DNA from: Myrica gale
Taxonomy: Eukaryota; Streptophyta; Magnoliopsida; Fagales; Myricaceae
Length of the DNA: 64,000 nt
Assembly: GCA_963930655.1 (NCBI GenBank)
Contig: OZ005605.1
Location: forward strand, 21,955,501 to 22,019,500
Reading direction: 5' to 3'
In this document: positions 23,945-36,130 of the stretch, in pieces
Position numbering within the stretch: position 1 is the stretch's first letter
How the letters are laid out: every line of letters begins with the position of its first letter
Notes under the pieces: generated by a model
Database searches by the model: none
What the model was told of the DNA's origin: nothing
What the model saw: the letters and a program-made list of their open reading frames with translations, nothing else
Program-made: the position numbers and the translations under genes

Positions 23945-26900
23945 TCAAAAAGCATCTCTTACAGCACAGACATTCCTTACATTGGTACAATTACTTCCAA
24001 CTGCAATGGTCATCAGTGGCGGCTTCAGATGGCACTGGTCCCCAGCACGAGGCAGAAAAGAAGCTCCAGAATTCAATGGAGATGAAGCAGGTGTGGGGTT
24101 CTCTGTATTTGCAACACGTCCTTCCTCCGTCAGTGAAAACCCAAAGAGTCTGCAGCTACTTTTACAAGAGGAAGCTAGATTCTGATTGCCCCCAAAAATG
24201 GATTGAGTTGCGAGAGGAGGGAGTGTAATACCCAGTCGATTTTGGTCAAAACTAGAAGAATTCATGCCTCCTAGATCTTTCCCACATATGCCACCCTGGT
24301 AAGGTGCGGATGTTAGACGATCTCCCCCAGGTGTTTCAGAAACAGGAAAACTCCTGTTACTAATTCTCTGCTTCTCCAGATTATTGAATTTATACACTGA
24401 ACCAAAGGCTGAAACAGGATTAATTGCTTGCTGGAACATTAAAACAGATGACGGAGATGAAACTTGCATAGGTGGGGCAGATGGGTGCCCATGTTTATTC
24501 ATTCCCTGCATCAAGGCAGACCATCCATTCCTCGAGTTCAACACTTGAACACCATCAAAGATTCCCAAGCCACCATTGTCATGAGCCCCATTTGTTGTTG
24601 GGGCTCTTCCATATGGCGAGCTGGGAAATATTTCTTGACCTTGCAAGACCTCATGGAATCGGAAAGATTCACTAAAGCCCATGCCTTTGAAGGAGATATC
24701 AGAATTTACAATTGGGTTTCTACCACCATCTATTATTGCAGCAATCCCAGAACCATTAGAACAAGGAAAACACCTTCTTGATTCAGATGGATACTGATTC
24801 TGAGCATCAACGCCATCATAAGGCGTAAAACCCAAAATTTCTTGACCTTGCAAGACCTTCTGGAAGCTTAAAGATTCCCCAAAGTCTGATGCTCCAATCC
24901 CATCTGTTAGAAGGACCATAAGACCAGTCAATTATGTCCTGTGGAGATGGAAGAGACAATTGGAATGAAACATTTTTTTTTTCTGATACGTAGGAATGAA
25001 ACATTTTATTGTAATGCAGATCCTACTGGGAGTTGGAAAATCCGATTTCGCTGAGGGCAATCCTATCCTGGTCCTCTTTGAACCAGGTACCATCAGGCTA
25101 GCGGAACTGGAAAGAGAACCTGATGGCTCAATTTCCCAGGGTGAAACCCTGTTACGCCTAGGCTCTACATTATCCCACCTTACCTGCAAAAGGAGCCAAC
25201 ATGTTTGGTCAAATCAAATACAGCAAACTCTCCAGTAATCTCATATTTTAAGTATTACGATTTAACAAAGACAACTCGTGCACAGAAACAACCAATCATA
25301 TCAAATGATCCACAAAGAACTCAACAGAATATAAGCACTTCTGACAAAACGACAATACATGCCAATGGAAAAATAGCGAAACCACATCACTACACTAGAT
25401 AATAATAACAATGCATAAATTCAAGATCATTACAACTTGGCAGTCTGCCAAGAAAATCAAAGTACTAATTTATCAGAAACGTGTAGACTATACCAGCAGC
25501 ACCAGGAAGTTCTAGAGAATAGATAAGCCAGTTCCTAGTCACCTTTTCATAGAGACAATCCCATTTTACTTCCTTTGGGGCCACCCCTAGGGCCTTTGGC
25601 TTAATAATTGCCTGGATTGTGTGGCACAACAGGGGAACTGCATAGATCCCGGAATTAGTCGAGGTGCACATAAGCTGGTCCGACACCCGATTAGAACAAA
25701 AAAAATCGTTTTACATCAATGAATGAATCTCGAGACTAAAAAATATGACCAAATGAGGGCAAAAAGGGATATTAGATATGATCATGGAGATATGGGGAAA
25801 GCATCTACCGATTTTATAGAAAGCAATAACTGAATAACTAATTCTCCTGATTCAAATAGAAAGCTACATTGGCTGAAGAGGAAGTAAAATCATTTGCAAG
25901 TACAATGGCAGAAGACAAAATCATAAGCTTGATTATAAGAAAGCAGACAGGACACAGTGCGCAGTATAAAGGCTTAGAAATTTAGAATACCCCAAAACCA
26001 ATCTAGATGCACAAACCTCACATGATTCTTCCAAAAGGATAAAAACAAAAAGTCAACATAAAGTTGATCAACTTCTGTTATAAATTCATACCACTACGCA
26101 TCTCCATTTTGAACCAGGCCATCTAACAGGATCCATGTCGCTTATTCCGGTTATAAGCCCTGTGTATCTGGCCAAAAGAGTGTCGGGGGGAGGGGGATGG
26201 AGACATCAATTAGATTTTGTTGGTTTAAGGTATCTTAAGTGGTATAAGTACAACATGCCTAACCTTCTCTCAGCTGTATCTTCTGCTTCATAGCGCATTC
26301 TGAACCTCATGCCAACCGAAAAAGAATTGTCTAGGCTCTTCAAAAATTTACGGAGAGGTATAATGAATTCTGATGAGCTGGCCCTACTAGAGAGAAAACT
26401 TTAGACTTGGAAAGCATAGACAAAATGAATCAAATGTCCAAGATAACCAAGCATGAACCAAAAGCTACTCAGCAAAAACCAAATAGTTAGAAAGGAAGTT
26501 TGGTTCTTTCTGGATGCATAAGCATATTCATTTATAAACACTTCACAAGTATAGACAATGGCCATGAGTTAAATGTCGTGCCAGATAAACCTCAAATTCA
26601 AACCCAAGAAGCTTAATAGAATAGAAATAGGACCCAGCAACAAAGAGGATAGCAGCACACTACATAGATGAATGAGCCTATTGAAATATGACCATACGCA
26701 TTCAGCAACACATAATTCAAGTTTTAAGACTATAATCATGGATAGCCTTCAGAGAACAGGTGGGAAGTCATTCTACAGAAGATGTGGGAATACATTGCGA
26801 TAATGCTGGCATGGAGGGAGTACTTTTTAAGCTCATTCATGTAGTAAGCGAAAAGAGTACTCCTGATAGTACTTGGAACTGGAGAACCATAAGAATAAAC

Positions 26901-29282
26901 GTGATACAGAGTGAAAAGAGACAAGATGGGCGCCGGGGTGGTTATGGTGCTTGGAGGGAACTCATGGTGAAAACAAGGATATGGGTCCTTTCAGATAATT
27001 TTCGTCACAATTTCTAAACATAGGGCTTCGAGATTCCACCCATATGGTAAAAAAAAAAAAATCTAAGATTTACATGCCTGATGTAGCTGCTTTCTAAGGT
27101 GCTTGGAGGGAACTCATGGTGGAGACAAGGATATGGGTCCTTTCAGATAATTTTTGTCACGACTTCTTAACATAGGGCTTCGAGATTCTACCCATATGGT
27201 AAAAAAAAAGAATCTAAGATTTACATGCCTGATGTAGCTGCTTTCTAATTAATATTACATGAATTGCCCGTTTGCTCGGGTTATTGACAGTCGTATTCTC
27301 CGCCCCTATAAAGGAGACTACAGGGAGAGAACTGGTAGAGAGGAAGGAAGAGAGCAGCTTAATACCTTGGGTTGTAGAAAATGTTGAAGGCACTTCTCGC
27401 AGATAGTGCATTAGCCACATCCATCAGAGAACCGTGATTCATCTGCTGGCTAGAGAGAGTTGGGAGAGTGCCACCACCTTTAACTTGAGCAGCTCGTCTA
27501 ATTCCCAGTCGCAATTCTCCATCCTCACCCCTGGGATAAATATTAGGTAAGAATAGTCGGTGATATCCAAAATTTTTCTCATCGTGAAACCATCGTACCT
27601 AAGAAACAGCACAGCATCTCCAGAGACAAGCTTCTTCTTGTTTACAAAACCGCTCCACCCAGTGGTCAGCAAATGACGTCGCGGCTGCCCTGCTCAAACC
27701 AGCATGACTAAAGAGAATCAGAGTTCCAATAAGTACGTCACTACTTCACCAATTGAGACATCTCCCAACAAATGGAGCACTAATATATAATATCTGATAC
27801 TGGAGTCTTACCCCTGTAGATATGTCGAAACCTCCATTCCAAGCCATGCAGATCCTTCGCCACGAGCTCTTGAGAAGGCCTTTGTTGCTTATAGTCCTGC
27901 AGTACCAAATTACGTCGGCTCATACACCATGCAAGAGAAGAATTAGACAGAAGCGTACAAGAGGTGTGCATTCAAACAAGGGAGTTTATCAATTAAACTA
28001 GGTGATTCCATAACACGGGAGAAGGAAAAGAGCAACTACAATTACCAGGGGAGGGAAGCAGTCCTCGGCAGCTCGTCTAGGGACGGAGAAGCCTCCATGG
28101 GTGCTGGTATCAGAAGCAGTAAGTGTCTTACAGAACATGTGGGGTGTGGACGACTTAGCAGCTTCTTCCCCATCTGCATCAATTTCGCCTTCTCGCAGTT
28201 TCTGCTCGAATTGCTGTATGCAATGATAATCCAATCAATACAAAAATTAACTCTAAGAAATTAAACATGTCAAGCACAAAAACATAAAACTTTATGCATG
28301 ACGTCCAGAAACAAAACTCTTAATCAAAATATGTCATGGAAAGTAGACGCCTAGAAATGAAGCTGAAGGCCTTATTTATGTTGTTTGGGTCTTCAAGCGA
28401 GATAACACTCAAATCTATAAAGCTAAGGAGCAATTACATTCCTCTACTCTGCATTTCATTGGCGAAAAGAATGCGCAAAATCTTAAGAAAGCTCACCTCG
28501 GTTTCAGGAACCAATGCCACCTGCGCATAAACCTCATCGGTACCCTCCTCCGCCTGCCCCAAAGAACACATTCGCATCAAATCCATAAGAAAATAACTTT
28601 TTTGAGCACTCCATTGAGCCACCAAGAAACCATCATTTAAAAAATACACCGAAGAAAAATAAGACAGTACTTTTCTTCCTTTTAATCCCAAACATAAAAG
28701 CAAGAAAAACGAAGTAAAGATCTTAAATCAGCTGAGTCTTCCGCATTAAGTTGGTAGAGTCGAGTCGAGCTGAGCAAAAACATCGGAAACAAAACTCTCC
28801 ACATCTGCCCCCACCCCCCGGCACCCATTTTCTCGGGAAACAATCAAAAGCAAAACAAAATGCACAAAACCCAAACCTTTACAACCGACAGTGTTCACTT
28901 ACCAACAGTTCCACAACAAAGACACCATATTCAAACACACACCGACTTAAACATATATATCTACACGACGATAACGCTTCATATAGGTGCATACATGGAG
29001 CTTGACATCGACAACGCGACAGAACACGTGGGGAGGGAGATCATAGGCTGCAAGCGGAAAATCCGGAACCTGTTCCAATTGTCCCTGTGGGAAGTACACC
29101 ACCACACTATTCTTCTTCGGCAGCGAAATCAGTGGGCCCGCACACGCGTGCCACAGCTCCAGACACACCGACGAAGCCGGGGCAGAAGCGCTCAAAGCTG
29201 AGGCAGAGCACCAGGACGAAGCGGAGGAACCTGAGGACGGCGTTTGGTCCTCCTCGGTTGTGTTGAGATCGATCAGACCCAT
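23945..29282 (-). CDS. ARF3: Auxin response factor 3 (ETTIN-like), 10 exons
   Basis: Exons: 28995-29282, 28497-28553, 28046-28213, 27812-27896, 27599-27689, 27366-27530, 26264-26383, 26092-26167, 25027-25183, 23945-24903. The sum is 2166 bases, in frame, 721 residues. Order: MGLIDLN start; dimerisation segment [17 protein letters not shown]3 DNA-binding domain with [39 protein letters not shown] and [13 protein letters not shown]; Aux_resp domain with [23 protein letters not shown] and [26 protein letters not shown]; then a Ser-rich tail with two VLQGQE repeats, [12 protein letters not shown] and AVRDAF. There is no PB1 domain, the hallmark of ETTIN. ETTIN binds auxin response elements in the nucleus and controls gynoecium, leaf polarity and phase change, sensing auxin through its tail together with TOPLESS. 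Exons 9-10 join at a GTAGGA donor chosen for frame, so that junction is slightly less sure. Confidence 0.95.
24632..24652 (-). promoter_or_regulatory. tasiARF (TAS3 siRNA) target site, 3' copy
   Basis: The plus strand reads TTCTTGACCTTGCAAGACC, nearly the sequence of the TAS3-derived tasiARF (TTCTTGACCTTGTAAGACC plus two), so the ARF3 mRNA is complementary to it. The single inner difference gives a G:U pair. It encodes EVLQGQE. Two such sites are a conserved feature of ARF3 and are cleaved or repressed in the miR390-AGO7-TAS3 pathway. Confidence 0.88.
24839..24859 (-). promoter_or_regulatory. tasiARF (TAS3 siRNA) target site, 5' copy
   Basis: Same 19-base match as the site at 24632, here encoding KVLQGQE. 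The two sites lie 207 bases apart in the last exon, matching the A and B sites of ARF3 in other plants. Confidence 0.88.
26946..27248. repeat. Tandem duplication of about 152 bp in ARF3 intron 6
   Basis: GGTGCTTGGAGGGAACTCAT through GATGTAGCTGCTTTCTAA occurs twice in direct tandem (26946-27097 and 27098-27248), with only scattered substitutions and a length change in a poly-A run. It lies wholly inside the intron between exons 6 and 7 and does not touch splice sites. Confidence 0.85.
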
Positions 29283-32200
29283 GAGTTCAAAAAGCCCCTG
29301 AAGTGTGGAACAGATAATAAGCCAAACCCGAAGCTGAAAGAGAGAACGCTTTAGGGAAATGAGAATTGTAGTGCAGGAGAGGAGACAGAGGTCATGCCTG
29401 CATTTTTAAGAGGAGGGAAGGAAGCAAGTGTGACTTTGGCATTCCTAAAAAAAAGCTTGGAGACTAGAGTCTATAGCGAGCCTCAAAAAGAGAAAAAAAG
29501 GCCTCCCTCTTTTTCGTATAATTTCATTTTTTCTGTTTGTTTCTACTTTCACACTGAACGTAAGTGAAACAGGGGTGAATTGTGTTTCTTCGCTATCAAA
29601 TACAAATGCAAAGCTTTAATGGTGCGTGGGTTAAATGGAGAACCAAAAGCATTGGATTTTAAGGGTTCGTTTGCCACTTAAAATTTCACAAAATTTTAGA
29701 GTCTCTCATAATAAAATATTACAATATAATCTGTCTTCCATCAACTAATAACTTTTCACTATAAAAATATAAAAAATTATTTCTCTCCTCACTTTTTCAT
29801 TAACACATAAAATTTTGAAAACACAAAAATTTTACAATAAAACACCCAACACTTACGTTTCCCGGTTTTCTTTTATCTTTTTTCACTCTGTTTTTGGTGG
29901 GGTCTCTACTCTCCCGGGTTTTCGCTTTTGTTTTCTCTTGTCTGAAGATGAGCTTTTTGCAGCACTGCTGCTGCAATGTTGCGACTGCTGGGTGTGATGT
30001 GTGGCAGTGAGTGCTTAGAGAGAAAGTAAGAGAGCGAGATGGGTAGGACTGTACTGCGTTTGTTGATTAATTTATAATATCACGAACTGAAAAGAAGGGA
30101 TTTCTGTACGGTCTCCCTGCATTTCCGGGCGGATGTCTATTATGTCCCCTTCTACTGCCCCAAATCTCACTCCTATCCCCCTTCCTTAATCTCCTCTAAT
30201 TATTCAAATCATTTTCGGGGGACCGACTTTGGAATCCCTCTAAATTCTCTACTCTAAATTCAAATGTTAGGCACCATCCCATTCCACAAAATTCTATACT
30301 CCACTAAAATCTTGTTCTTTTAAGACGTTTGTTTCTTTGCTCTTTTTAAGGCAAATGAGAATTCTTTGAGGACATTTGATTCGATCTGCTTCTTTCATCT
30401 CTGTAAGCTGGACCATTACTATGTTATTATTTTATGGAGGAAAAAAAATCCTCTTATATTAAATGCAGAAATTTGACACTCACAAAATTCTCTCACATGT
30501 TGTTTATCTTCTTTCTCCATGGGCATGTTTCATTTCAGACCTATGTCTATCGACTATCACTGAGTGATGGAGGGACAGTTTCTTTTTCTTATCTTTTATG
30601 TGTTCTGCTTTCCAATATGTTTCCTAATTTTTCGTGTTGGTGTTTACCGTTTACCCATACCCAAGAAAGTAGCCTACAATGGCTAACTTTGAAAGGCAAC
30701 TGGGGTAGAATTCTTGATTTACAAGAAACTAAACTTTTTTTGTTCACCTCAAATATTAGGTACCATCCCATTTGAACTCCTCTAGATGGATCATTTATGG
30801 CACAGACTTTTGGGACCGGTACTTGTTTGCCAAATCAAAGAGCCATGGTCTCAACTGTGGGTTACGTTTTGTTCGCAGCATTCACTTCCCCCCTGCGAAA
30901 CACTAAACTCGGCCTTTTGCCGAAGTTGCCCAAGTTTTGACTTTGCTCTGGAGTCCTACAGATCATTAGTAGTTGTTTTCCTGGCTGAAGGGAATGACAA
31001 GTGCAGGGCGTAGCCGTTTCGCAAATTAGTCCTCGTAAGTATATGTTCGAACATGGTAGGTGAAAATAATATTTCGAGTTCACTCAACGTTGAAGTCCGT
31101 CAGATTTAGAGCATGTTCGTGATTTGAGAAAATTTATTGAATTTTAAAAATAGTGTGAATATTCACGTGATATTTGAGATTTATTGACATACGTGTAAAT
31201 GTTATAAAAATTGTAAATTTGTATTGATGTGTCTTAAAAATGTAATATTGTGTTGTATTTATATGCCTGTAGGAATAATTTTACGAGTATAAATTTAAAA
31301 AATTGAATTTAAATTCTAGAATTTTTAACCAAACGAACATGACCATAATTGACATATGTGTCGTGATACCATATGGGTTCAAGATTTACTATCTCATTAA
31401 ATAGGTTTCACTCCGATAAATCTGTCAAACTGAATTTCTTCTCACTGAAAAAAAATACAAGATTAGGGAACAAGTATGAAACAAATTAACTTTTCTGATT
31501 TATACCAAAACTATTTTGCTGTTGTTGAAGGTGTTATGCATGTCAATTGAATTGCATTATTCAACGGCCAGTGATCATTCTAGCCGTTTAAAAAATAATA
31601 ATTATTCACGTTTCAACCCCACTTCTCATTGCTAATTGCAACCAATTGAGAATGTCCGCTAACCTTTCTTATTCACTTTATTTAAAACCGAAGGAAGTCG
31701 TAATTAATTGTTATTTGGCGAGTAAAAGTTTTAAAAAATTTGGGTATGTAGGGAAAAAACTTTGAGAATGATTTTTTTTATAGGAATTTATAAAAAGTTG
31801 GTGAAAATTTTAAGAATGTTTGATTATATAATAATTTTTATTATAGTTTATTAAAATGTTAGAAGATAAAACATTTATGTAATTGTTTAATAAAAAATTA
31901 ATGGAATTAAAAAATAATTAGAGAGAATATTTGATACATTTATTTTTATGATAAAATATTGAAGTTAGAGTGAAAATATGTTTAAATTTATATGAAATCT
32001 TTTATATTTTGATGTTTGGTTGTAAATTTGTTTAAGTTAATTTTTTTTTTCATAACAAAATATCACTTTTAAATGTTAGATTGGTTGGGTAAAACTTTGG
32101 TTAGAGAGACCAATAATTAAATTAAAATATCATTTAAATTTTTCGGTAGAAATAGTAGTTTTAAACGATGGTATCTGAGTAGAGATTTTAAGTTCAAATG

Positions 32201-32401
32201 CTTACTTCGCACTTTTATCGTGTTAGAAACATAAATTAATTTTAATTTAATACATCAAACTATTTTTTAAATTAATGCAAAATCCTCTTTGAAATTGCTA
32301 CTTGAAATATCTTGTTTGAATCCTTAAGAGGTGACTGGCAAGTTAGATTTTGCAGTGTTTGTGTTGAAATATTTTTGGTATTGAGTTTTGTGTTGGTATT
32401 G
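29283..32401. other. ARF3 promoter side and gene-free DNA
   Basis: The first several hundred bases upstream of 29282 are the ARF3 leader and promoter. I could not place a TATA box. Beyond about 30 kb no gene is recognised. 31,050-32,300 is very AT-rich with decayed repeat-like phrases, including a primer-site-like GATGGTATCTGAG near 32166. Confidence 0.5.
29655..29850. repeat. AT-rich MITE-like repeat
   Basis: TTTCACAAAATTTTAGAGTC, AAAAATTATTTCTCTCCTCAC and ACACAAAAATTTTACAATAA are laid out as in the copies near 16028, 32745 and 61785. No coding and no clear target duplication. It lies about 0.4 kb upstream of the ARF3 start. Confidence 0.35.
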
Positions 32402-32734
32402 TGACGCCGGACAGAATAGAGATTATTCTGTAGGCTAAACAAAAGGCAATTTTGCGAGAAGGGAAAGAGAAAATTTCGACCCAAAGAATTCAGAAACACT
32501 CTGGATTCAATAAAAATTCGTATTATTCAGGAATGGTTCGAAATAACCCACAAGCCAGGTTAAAATAGCTGAAATTCGACTATAAATGGAAATTTGCCAA
32601 AAATGGCAAAACCAATTAGGCTAATTCACGATTTCTTGCCAATTTTGCGCTGATCCTCCCGCTCCAGGTAATTCAGCGCCATCAATGAGCAATCTGACAG
32701 CTCTGCATCATCTGGGTCGGATTCCCCTGCATCT
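32402..32734 (-). mobile_element. Solo LTR of the same family as the 54.6 kb element
   Basis: Read on the minus strand it begins GATGCAGGGGAATCC and contains CAGCTATTTTAACCTGGCTTG and TTATTGAATCCAG. It ends GCCTACAGAATAATC, then ATTCTGTCCGGCGTCA. All these blocks recur in the 373 bp LTRs at 54582 and 55857. Flanks are TATTG on both sides, a perfect 5 bp target duplication. No internal region is present, so it is a solo LTR left by recombination between two LTRs. Confidence 0.85.
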
Positions 32735-35163
32735 TATTGGGTTTAGTGAAAAAGTGAAGAGAGAGGTAATTTTTTATATTTTTTGATGAGAGAGGGAGAT
32801 TATATTGTAGTATTTTATTAGAAGATAGAGAAAAGTATTGGTAATATTTTGGGTGCTCAAAATTTTAAAATTTCTAACAAAATAAAAATACTTCAAAATT
32901 TTTAATTTTTATACATACATTTATAACTTTTCACAAGTTTTAATAAGTTTAGACATTAAATTTTTTTTTTAAAAAAAATAATAATATTCTTTAAAATTAT
33001 AGTAAACAAATGTCACCCGCGTGATTACAATACTGATCTCTTTTCCTAAATTATGTTATAACATTTTCCAAGGCAAAAGCCTGAACATGCCGCCCGCGTT
33101 TTTCTTGTCGGTTGTCCCTGCTCCTCTACCGTGTCATGCTGCCACCCCACCTCGGTCGTCGACTTTCTATTTCCGTTGATGTTTTTAATTTTTTTTTATT
33201 CTTTCAGCTGATTGAGTTTATATGGTGGTTGGACCTGTTCCTCCTTAGACCGCCGCTTATAATTATATAGTCTAACTAATCCTTTTAATGGCCATTTTCT
33301 TAGATATGCAATTTGAGGGGAGTCCAGGATGCAAAAAATAAAAAGAAAAACCTCGAAAAAACAAACCTTTTTGGGGCTAAAGAGAGTACGAGATTCCTGC
33401 TTATAACTTGGGGCAATCCCTCGTCCCCCTAATTCTGTCCCTGCTTATGAGAGACTAATGCATGAAGTCACCGCCCATGACCTTCCACTTACTTCATTGG
33501 TTTGACATTAAAGTGGCTTGCTTATCACCAGGCGGCTTAAAAGCTACAATTTATAGTTATTCTCGGCATAAAAGTTTGGAATACCGTTCTATCACTTAAA
33601 CAAGCATGAAAAAACTATATCAAATAAAAAAATTAAATTACAGTTATCTATCTTTTGTTTGAAGCAGATAATTAACTGAATATTTACCAACTATTAGATA
33701 GATTTTTTTTAAGGTTATTGTATGCAGCACCCACTGCAATCGACTTGCGAAGTCTTAGAACACATATTTCATGTGCAGCAAAGTTCAGGTTGGTAGAATC
33801 TATATATTCCCTTATTTTTCATTTTCAAACCAAGCGATTTAATTTTCTCATATGAAGTGATATGTTGTATAAGTACAAAGTTATAAAAGAAAGGCTTAAA
33901 TAATCAATTAGTCTTTAGGAGATGTCTGAATCTCAAATTAGACTCTAAGGTTTATTTCATCTTATAGTAGTTTTTAGGAAATCCTGTGTGTCTTGAAGTA
34001 ATCATTAAATCAACTCAATTCTCTTTATTAAGGGAATAAATCCTAGGTAGTTAATGGAGACATCATTACCAATCACAAATAACAATCTAACTCCAATTCA
34101 CTTAGGGATGAGTTGTTAGTACAAAAGATATGTTTATCGTGACATTATGAGCTAGCGCTTAAGGTCTTGACGGCGTAAATAATTTATTGTAAATTTTAAA
34201 TTAATACCAACCCGTGAGTTTAAGTAACTTGAGATATGTAGCTGTTTGTAATTGGTGATGATTTATTTTTATTAATCACTTGAAATTTATTCGGTTAGTA
34301 GAGGACACGTGACCACTACAGGACACAGAGTTTCATTCGAAATTAATTCAAAACGAAAATAACTCCGAAGGACTACATTTGAGTTCGGCCATACTTCAGC
34401 CATAAATGAGCTAATCAAGGGTAGTCGAAAATATTCGACCCATTATTTGCAAGCAATTATTTTTTTTAAAAAAAAGAGTATTGTGGTTGGCAAACGAAGG
34501 GTAAAATTGACAATGAGCGATACGTGGACAAAAGTGTCGCAGTAATGGAAAAGGGACAGGTCCTTTAGCAGAGGCCAGCCATCAATTGTGAAGAACCGAA
34601 CTAGACTACTAGGACCTATAGTGGTGGGTCTAGTGAGTAGCCCGGACAAAACGGGTTACCACTCAATGCCCAATTGGCTATACATCGCTCGGTGCTTTTT
34701 ATCTTATAGTGGAAAGTTTGTAATCCCACGCGCCACTTTGACACCGTTGAACACAGTTCTCTTTCTGCATATATATAGTTTCCGTCTTTCCGATGAAAGG
34801 TTGGTGGGTCTGAATCTTGTACCAGAAGGAAGAAGCCGGACCGAGTCGATAAGATGAAATAAGGGTTAATTATAATTTTTTTCCATGAATTTACACTCTA
34901 TTCTCAAATATCTCCTAACTACAGTTCGGGACAACCCGACCTTATTATTTACGTTTACTGTTTTAATACCGTTTGAGACTGCGATTTGGTGTTAAGTCGC
35001 ATTTTTTTTCGTTAAACGTGATCATGATGTGACTCATATGCTACAATAAGAATTTAATGCTCGATGAATAGTCTCGTTAGATTTTCCTTTAGTTTTCTAT
35101 TGCAACTCCAAAACGAGGTCACATGTGCTAACCCACTCACACTTAGGTTTTTCAAACTAAAAC
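32735..35163. other. Gene-free AT-rich DNA
   Basis: 32745-32960 resembles the AT-rich MITE family. At 34864 a phrase GGGTTAATTATAATTTTTTT matches the end of the MITE at 57589, but the opposite end was not found, so it is a fragment. No gene was recognised. Confidence 0.45.
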
Positions 35164-35605
35164 TTGAACATAAGAAATACTCGATTTTTTTTCCCTCCTG
35201 CAACTCGAAAAGGGTTCTTTTACATCAAGGCTGACTCTCTTGATAATGAGCAAGAACCAAAACGAGACCCTCCGACAATTACAAAAGACCTTCCAACTCA
35301 TATCTGCAATAGATGCAATAAAGTTGTCGCCTTTGGCACAGCCCTTGGTGGTCACATGAGAATGCATGTCCTAGCCTACAAAAAAAAGAGCTCCTTAAGC
35401 CAAAGCTCAAGATGCAGGCCGCCGTCGTCGGCAACAGGGAGAAGACCCGTTAATTATGATGGAAAATTGATCATCGATTGGCTTTGAGACTTGTTGGAAA
35501 TAGGGAAACTAATTGAGGTTGCTCACGTGCTCCGTTTGCAGGAAGAAATTCCCTAACATGAAAGCTTTGTTTGGCCATATGAGATCTCATCCTTCAAAGA
35601 CATAG
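35164..35605 (+). pseudogene. Broken C2H2 zinc-finger gene (ZAT/DAZ-like)
   Basis: The first frame (35164-35487) holds one plant-type finger, CNRCNKVVAFGTALGGHMRMH (C-x2-C-x12-H-x3-H). Here TALGGH replaces the usual QALGGH. After a stop at 35485 a second finger, CSVCRKKFPNMKALFGHMRSHP, follows in another frame (35528-35605), then a stop. Two fingers with FGHMRSHP are typical of ZAT3/DAZ-type repressors, which run on with WRGI; here the frame ends after SKT. A frameshift plus a stop between fingers indicates a pseudogene. A spliced model was considered, but no good GT-AG pair joins the fingers. Confidence 0.7.
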
Positions 35606-35904
35606 AGGGGAATTCGACTGCCTTCAGTTGAGAAAACCAACGCAAGTTCTTCTTCATTCACACTATCTGATGATAAAATTGGTTTTGCTGCTGCTATTAC
35701 TACCACGAGAGCAGTCGTACGTGATTGATTTCTCAAGCTCTATATTTTGCTGGAAGGTCACCGGTACAAAGAGGTTGGAGAAGCATCGGCCCCTCCACCA
35801 ACGTTTTTGATTTTGGTCTTCCCCGTGGTATAAAGGAAGGGACGCAAAAGCTGTGAAAATGTTTCTGATTTTGATTTATGAAAAGTTAGTTTTATCCAGT
35901 TGCT

Positions 35905-36130
35905 TCCTAGACGTTTTTCAATGGCTAATACTAGCTCAAAGAAGACGAAATAAACCCATATGCGCTTTTTAGAAATTTGTCTAATGCGAGCTCAAAAAAG
36001 ACCGAACGCTTTTCAACGTTTCTGATTTTGATTTCAAACCCAAATGCGCATTTGGGTTTGAAATATTTATAAAACTAACTTCTTAGAAATCTATTTAATG
36101 CGAGCTCTAAGAAGACGAAATAAACAGGGG
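35905..36130 (+). repeat. Degenerate repeats around a perfect palindrome
   Basis: A unit like TAATGCGAGCTCTAAGAAGA with CGAAATAAAC appears three times (about 35915-35955, 35967-36005, 36083-36125). The phrase TTTGGGTTTGAAAT recurs at about 36155. It lies about 300 bases 3' of the broken zinc-finger gene. Confidence 0.55.
36031..36064. repeat. Perfect 34 bp palindrome
   Basis: Left arm ATTTCAAACCCAAATGC joins directly to its exact reverse complement with no spacer, centred on the GCGC step. It would extrude as a cruciform or fold as a loop-less hairpin in RNA. Confidence 0.9.

Noticed and set aside
23904..24781. Several plus-strand frames of 70-105 codons
   Set aside because: They lie opposite the last ARF3 exon, and the minus-strand frame is the recognised one.
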